A stretch of DNA of 64,000 nt. Origin: Isoetes taiwanensis (Eukaryota > Streptophyta > Lycopodiopsida > Isoetales > Isoetaceae). This document shows, piece by piece, positions 57,484 to 64,000 of this stretch (positions are counted from its first letter, which is position 1; every line of letters begins with the position of its first letter). The stretch spans positions 1,242,001 to 1,306,000 of the forward strand of contig JAJEKV010000054.1 of the NCBI GenBank assembly GCA_021234155.1. The letters are read 5' to 3'. The position numbers were made by a program, and so were the translations under genes. Below the pieces are notes generated by a model. The model worked only from the letters and a program-made list of their open reading frames with translations. It searched no databases and was not told where the DNA came from.

Positions 57484-57620
57484 GGAACTGTATAAATAGG
57501 CAGGAGGAACTGTACACATCTATACCAGCCATACGGAACTATATAAACAGGTAGGCAGAACTGCATACATCTATATCAGCCATAAGAAACTGTATAAATA
57601 GGCCGGAGGAACTGTATATA
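57484..57620 (+). repeat. Three-copy 51-bp tandem repeat, each with a TATAAATAGG box
   Basis: TATAAATAGG occurs at 57491-57500, TATAAACAGG at 57542-57551 and TATAAATAGG at 57593-57602: exact 51-bp spacing. Each is followed by CAGGAGGAACTG or CAGAACTG, then TA-rich ATCTATA-CAGCCATA. Any of the three could act as a TATA box; no gene start is evident just downstream. Confidence 0.8.
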
Positions 57621-58475
57621 TCTGTACGTCATACAAGGGGGAAAAAATGAAAATTTTAGTTGTGGTGTGTTGTTGGATTTTACGCTTTTTTGCTTTTTAA
57701 ATTTTTTTTTTCCCAACCAAAATAAGGAGATCTCCCATAACAAACCACAACTAAGAAGGAAAACAAAGGGATTTGTTTCTTTTTTTTTAATAACAAAGGG
57801 AATTGTTTTGCAGATTTTATAAACATGCTACGTTTATTAGAGTTGAGGATAGGCATCATAATTTTGTTGATAAAGGACGTGCAGGTTAAGTCCAGGCATG
57901 TCACAGACTGGAAACTTTCTGATGCAGCAACAACATAGCAACAACAAAGATAGGAAATGGTCTACCAAGGTTTGAAGATCGAATGCCAAGCCTTGTTTTT
58001 CCACCCCATCAAGCTAGAAGGCTAAGAAAAGGCTATGCACAATGGTTTTTATATCAATTCATTGGAGTAAAAACCCTTTTGTTCCTCTGAAACTACTCGA
58101 TTTAGGGCAAGGGCATTGCTGGGGAGAGGAATTGGTCGAAAATCTTGGATATTGCATGCCACAAAAAAAATTGAGAGAAATATTGAATGCCAGGTACAGA
58201 GAGACATTTAGCATGTGCAAAAACCCGATTAAGAAACCAGCTAAGAAAGGCTTTCAACAAAACATACAGAGGAGCAAAACACACCTCTGTAAAGATGCTT
58301 ACAGAGGCTTCAAGATAAGCGAGATTAAGATATGAAGGCATGCTTGAGCTCTCATATTTTTTGTGTAAAAGATTCTCTGAATGCTATAGCTAGAGTTTTA
58401 GACCCCTCATATCCAAAGAAGCCTAGGGTTAAAGGCTGAATTATTTTAGACCTCCTTTCTTCTAGAACTCTAAAA
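57621..58475. other. No recognised gene
   Basis: Homopolymer-rich; short frames on both strands (58042-58335 plus, 58102-58341 minus) have no recognisable domain. Confidence 0.4.
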
Positions 58476-58920
58476 CTACTTCAAATGAATGACCCGATAC
58501 CTACAAAATGCAAGAGTCTAAGCAAATGATATGTCTAGATAAATGCAAAACCAAATAAATGTACAGAATTTAGGTTTCACGAGTTATACTTGCTTCAACG
58601 GCTCCTCTGCACTGCGAAATCCGCTTCAAAATGCTAAAATCTAAAATCCGCCTGCCCACTTATGAGTCTAAACAAATGATATATTTCAAGCACTAAAAAC
58701 CCAAATAGATGCACATGATTTAGGATGCACGGGTTTGAGGTCTACACAGATAAATGCTTTAACAACTCCTCTTGCTTCAAATGTATGAATCAATACCTGC
58801 AAAATGAAAGAGTTAAGCAAATGATATGTCTAGATAAATGCAAAACCAGATAAATGCATTTAGGGTGCGCAGGTCATACCTGCTTCAATGACTCCTATCA
58901 GCAGTGCAAAATCCGCCTAA
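58476..58920. repeat. Imperfect long tandem repeat, about 298-bp period with a diverged half-unit
   Basis: CTTCAAATG-ATGA...ATACCTGCAAAATG-AAGAGT...AAGCAAATGATATGTC followed by TAGATAAATGCAAAACCA occurs at about 58476 and 58774. A more diverged version (AACAAATGATATATTTCAAG, CAAATAGATGC) lies between them at 58673. CTTCAA-GACTCCT and GCGAAATCCGCTTCAAAATG-type blocks recur at 58594 and 58885. Confidence 0.6.
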
Positions 58921-59830
58921 AATGCTATAAAATTCGCTTGCTTGCTTGCTGGCTCTGCCTTTCCTATAAACCTCAAAACCCCTAAATGTATCTCTGATGA
59001 AATCAGCATACATTACTGCAGATTTGATCATCACAACAAACAGCGCTGCCATTTCGGAGAGAAGTGTGGAGGCTAAAAAAGGGGAATGGATAAAAACTGA
59101 AAGCGAAAAATAAAGGAAAAACTTACCAAAAAAACAAAAAAAATCTACCAAAACTCACGCTGGAAAAACCGCACACTGGCATGAGCGAGATACATGGTTG
59201 CAAAGTGGACACGCTTCAAAAGTGTTGCTTCCACATGGTTGCACGCTAAATTGCTTCAAAAGTGTCAACCCATGTTTGTGCAAACGTGGTAAAAAATATA
59301 GCTATAATAATTCCATCAGTTAATTATTATGGCTCCGCCTCTCATGCTGCCACCACCGCTGGTGGTGCCCTCTCACGGATTACTCTCCGGAAAACTATCG
59401 GGGGGGATTTTCCTGTGCGTAATCGATGGCTTCTTCAAATTGCCACTCTCTTTTTGATACGTGGCCCCTATTTCCCCTGCTTCCAGCGATGGCGACTGTC
59501 GGATTGTACTGGGGAATGCCATAAGGGACCCCCTTTTCAGTTTTTTGGGGACGACTCGCGTTAGCCAGGAGGGAGTTGGGTAGTCTAACTTTTTATCCTT
59601 TTTTCTTTTGTTGGGTCACTCATTTTAGATTCCCTTCATTTTTAAACCCCAACTTCCATTCAGGATTAGAAAGATTGCCACATGGCATCACCAAATTAAA
59701 CTTCAAACAAAAATGGAGACCCAGCTTCCATTTTGTCGTCATGCAGTACAATTATTCTTTTATCATTTTGAAAAGTGTGAATTCCATCCATAGAAATGTT
59801 TATCACAATTTGGATCCACACAATTATATT
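58921..59830. other. No recognised gene
   Basis: Frames at 59262-59564 (plus) and 58885-59151 (minus) lack any domain that I recognise. The last 200 bp before 59831 should include the OPR 3' untranslated region. Confidence 0.4.
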
Positions 59831-61360
<1,530 letters not shown>

Positions 61361-62138
61361 TTTTGCAATTTGACATCTTTTGCAGTATCTGTATAGCCTT
61401 ATATATTATTATTATGGAAAAAAATGGGCAGTAAAATGGTAGATGGTCACAACTAAATTTCCTTCGAGACAAACATGAAAGAATTTCTATAGAAATTTCT
61501 ATGTGGTATCAAGGAATTTCTCTACCATTTTCCGTTGTGGCTAGTTTTTGTTGTCAAGTCAACTGTGATGGGCCATGCCAAAAAAGTATAGTTCCAGTGC
61601 ATTAAAACAAGTGTAGACTGTTGAACAGCGAGCCAGGTAAAGTAAACGTCAAGTCCTTGATATTTGATAAGGCCGGATATACTGTGATGTAATCAGTAAC
61701 ATTTAAGGAGTTCCCTTTAACAGTTATAAACATAGTTATGGTTGGGGATATATCGGGGTTTAATAGCACGGTTATGGTTGGGGAAATACCGGGGTTAATA
61801 GCATCTGTCTGGCCAAATTTGAAATTTAACAGGGTAGCATGGAATTAGCAGGAAATATTCTTGCTCAAAGATCGGGGTTTCTCTTATTAGTAGCTAGTTA
61901 AGATTCTAGATTAGCGGATGAGTTCAAAACTAGTGGGCAATCTTCCTTCCCACTCCAAAAAGTTTTCCAAACCAAGAACCAACCTCCTATTACTATTGAT
62001 CGGCAAGCTAACACGTTGAATGCAGCCACTTGCAATGGTTCAATTTCTAGGTCACGCATTGGCAGGACCAACCAAAATTATTCCATGCATTGAAAACACA
62101 AAGTATTCAAATTATCAAAATTAATGGGCAACAGATTC
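61361..62138. promoter_or_regulatory. Upstream region of the OPR gene
   Basis: Would hold the promoter of the minus-strand OPR gene. It contains a two-copy repeat (61735-61765 and 61771-61803; GTTATGGTTGGGGA-ATA-CGGGGTT) and a short direct AATTTCTAT duplication near 61485-61500. No clear TATA box. Confidence 0.4.
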
Positions 62139-63307
62139 TCATTCTGTTTGAATTTCAGCAGCTCCATCTCCTGTAGCTCTTGGCTCCACGAAGTGAGCAT
62201 AAAGACTATGGTACTGATTCGGAGCTTTGGCCATGTAAAGCCCTAATGATAATGGATCTGGATCTGAGCAGTCTAAAAAATCAGTATAGGGAGAAAGCCT
62301 CATTCCTACCCCTTGAGACCCAATCTCCTCTGCAATGGCTTCTACTAATTCTAATGCCAATCTGCACCTATTTTCCAATAATAATCCATATTCATCAACC
62401 CTGTCATTCACATTGCGTTTGAAGAACTGGTCACTTATATACCCATGTGCACCATGAATTTCAATCACATCAAAACCTGCAAAGGTCTACACTGTTATCT
62501 TTTTTCTTGTTTATATAACATGCTATGAGACATTACCTGATGATAAAGCATTTTTTGATGCCATTCTAAAGTCGTGAATGATGTCATTCATCTCGTTAAT
62601 CTCCAGACACCTTGGAACAGGGAATGCATCAAACTCACCAGAGGGTAATAGGATGTTACCACTGATTGCTTTAATGCTGGAAGAAACTGGAGTTTGGCTC
62701 CCAGATAAGCTGTTGGAATCAAGGCAGGATGCTAGTTTTGTGAGGTTAAATAAACATGCTATGAATGTCAATAGTTTAAGTCGCAGCTTTTCTAAATCTA
62801 AGGAGAAACATACACACACAGAAATGCAGTTATAACAAATTCAAATATACATAATTTGGTATACCAGGATGGAAATGTCTGCCTGCATGGCAAAGTTGAA
62901 GGAAAAAAATTCCACCCTTGTCATGGACACCTTGAACAATGGGCTTCCACGCTTCTACTTGCTCCTCACTCCAAATTCCAGGCGTGTTGGGATATCTGTT
63001 TATACCATGATTCATAATGAAATCTACAGCTTTAAAAACAAAAGGGTTCAAGGCAAAAAGGAAGCGTAATACCCATGTGATGTTGTTTAGGTGTGATCTG
63101 AGTTTTGATAACGGAGCAAGCACAACCCTGCAGAAAGGAATGATTTGTCATACGAACAATGAATACGACGAAATGAAAGAAACCTGTGTGATAAATGAAC
63201 ACACGAAGCAACAAACAATGAATACGACGAAATGAAGGAAACCTGTGTGATAAATGAAAGATGCCAAGCTCGAAAGCAGTTAACAGGGAAGCCTCTTTCG
63301 GACGCAT
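62139..63307 (-). pseudogene. OPR tandem copy, degenerate
   Basis: Exons correspond to those of the intact gene: 63243-63307 (LLTAFELGIFHLSHR), 63073-63127 (VVLAPLSKLRSH), 62865-62995 (YPNTPGIWSEEQVEAWKPIV, LQLCHAGR), 62537-62709 (SGNILLPSGEFDAFPVPR) and 62139-62476 ([32 protein letters not shown]). Exon 2 is 55 bp instead of 141, an 86-bp loss that shifts frame and deletes YYSQRT and the LIAEA strand. The last exon stops at EIQTE, about 90 residues early, so the FMN-phosphate site is gone. The catalytic H-x-x-H-G-Y is still present. Intron 1 carries a 59-bp direct duplication that copies the exon 1 donor. It lies directly upstream of, and in the same orientation as, the intact gene: a tandem duplicate, now dead. 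Confidence 0.88.
63150..63260 (-). repeat. 59-bp tandem duplication in the OPR pseudogene
   Basis: AACAATGAATACGACGAAAT followed by GAA-GAAACCTGTGTGATAAATGAA occurs at about 63155 and 63214, differing at one base. The duplicated unit includes the CTGTGTGATAAATGAA end of exon 1, giving two potential donors. Confidence 0.8.
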
Positions 63308-64000
63308 TTTTGAAGGAAAAGAAGAATGCCCTCCACCGTACATTAAGATTAGAGCTTGGCGTGTTACAAAATAATTAGCGATAATTTTTAACTCTAGTCT
63401 AGGAATAAAGCAAACAAATTGAAATAATCCCACGTTGGTAACTGCAAATAGAATTAAAACGGAAAAAACCATTGGGCTTCATTCTGTGTTATCATCCAAT
63501 CAGATCACGACACGTGGCGTGGTTTCTTAATCTGAAAATCGAGCAAGAACAGCGGCAGATTTTGAGAAGAACAGCGGCAGATTTTTACCTTCCTTCATCG
63601 ATTTTACCCTGCATTCCAGTGATCTTACCCTGCATTCCGTCGATTTTACCTTGCATTCAGCAGCAGAATGAAGCCCAGAATGAAGCCCAATGGATGTTTT
63701 CCGTTAGGGCAAAGGCCCCCTGGCCTGTTTTCTGCCCGGTCAAGCAGGCCTCCGCACTTCGCGCGTCGGCCAGCTTTCCCGGGCAGAAAACAGGCCAAGG
63801 GGCCTTATGTAACATATGTAATTTTGATTGATTTCAAATGTTCCTAACATTTGATTCCGATCCGAGTGGCTAACATTTGATTCCCATTTGACCCCAAATA
63901 TTTAACGGTTGGACACGTATAATTTGACATACTTGCCATTTGTTTCAACAAATGGCAAGACCTGATTGTCCTCGACATCTTTTGGTTCAGTTTCAAGACA
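63308..64000. other. Flank with short duplications
   Basis: No gene. It contains a cluster of short direct repeats: AGAACAGCGGCAGATTTT twice (63547, 63567), GATTTTACCCTGCATTCC-type three times (63600-63660), CAGAATGAAGCCCA twice, and CTAACATTTGATTCC twice (63845, 63872), plus the hairpin at 63712-63806. Confidence 0.5.
63712..63806. repeat. 28-bp-arm GC-rich inverted repeat
   Basis: The left arm (63712-63739, AAGGCCCCCTGGCCTGTTTT then CTGCCCGG) and right arm (63779-63806) are complementary with one mismatch, separated by 39 bp. No flanking target duplication was found. Confidence 0.85.

Overview
The window looks like nuclear DNA of a large-genome land plant, most likely a homosporous fern. 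The indications are a PLS-class PPR gene of the kind expanded in ferns and lycophytes, plant-type TIC20 and 12-oxophytodienoate reductase (OPR) genes with GT-AG introns, and long AT-rich stretches full of decayed mobile elements. The fern assignment is an inference from protein style. Only three loci look like intact host genes: a two-exon PPR gene (13967-15994, minus), a two-exon TIC20 gene (16137-17199, plus) and a five-exon OPR gene (59831-61360, minus). PPR and TIC20 are head to head with 142 bp between their start codons, and both products should act in organelles. A decayed tandem OPR copy follows at 62139-63307. Fragments of xanthine dehydrogenase (3299-4020) and of an unidentified gene family (17745-18480) are also present.

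The rest is mostly mobile DNA. In order: the C-terminal part of a DUF7869-like gene (1-1518) followed by noncoding DNA and a poly(A) tract; a LINE RNase H remnant split by a 1.9-kb non-autonomous LTR element with a GGACT target duplication (5511-7454); a decayed L1-type LINE with ORF1 and the endonuclease start (8541-10860, minus); low-complexity and purine-rich DNA (10.9-11.9 kb); a 5.4-kb LTR element with 1.6-kb LTRs, an ATTGT target duplication and an initiator-Met primer site but no intact genes (23196-28589); a Ty3/gypsy integrase relic (28890-29475); an N-terminal DUF7869-like relic (33160-34104); a 449-bp foldback element (36078-36526); and a 7-kb PAT/Ngaro-like tyrosine-recombinase retrotransposon with textbook split direct repeats (39364-46337).

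The most unusual locus is 49.35-57.0 kb. On the minus strand lies a decayed, intron-bearing gene combining a ParB-like segment with a bacterial/phage-style beta-class DNA amino-methyltransferase (motif IV DLPYG, then motif I DAFSGSGTT). Divergent from it is another DUF7869-like gene with an N-terminal run of LPPPF repeats. Two arrays of a palindrome, GTATTC-n-GAATAC, sit in the largest intron of the methyltransferase gene and between the two genes. Palindrome centres are mostly 36-47 bp apart, often 41-42 bp, about four helical turns. The arrangement suggests a mobile element carrying its own DNA-modifying protein and an array of binding sites for it. Both genes are broken in this copy, so the proposal rests on family recognition and site geometry.
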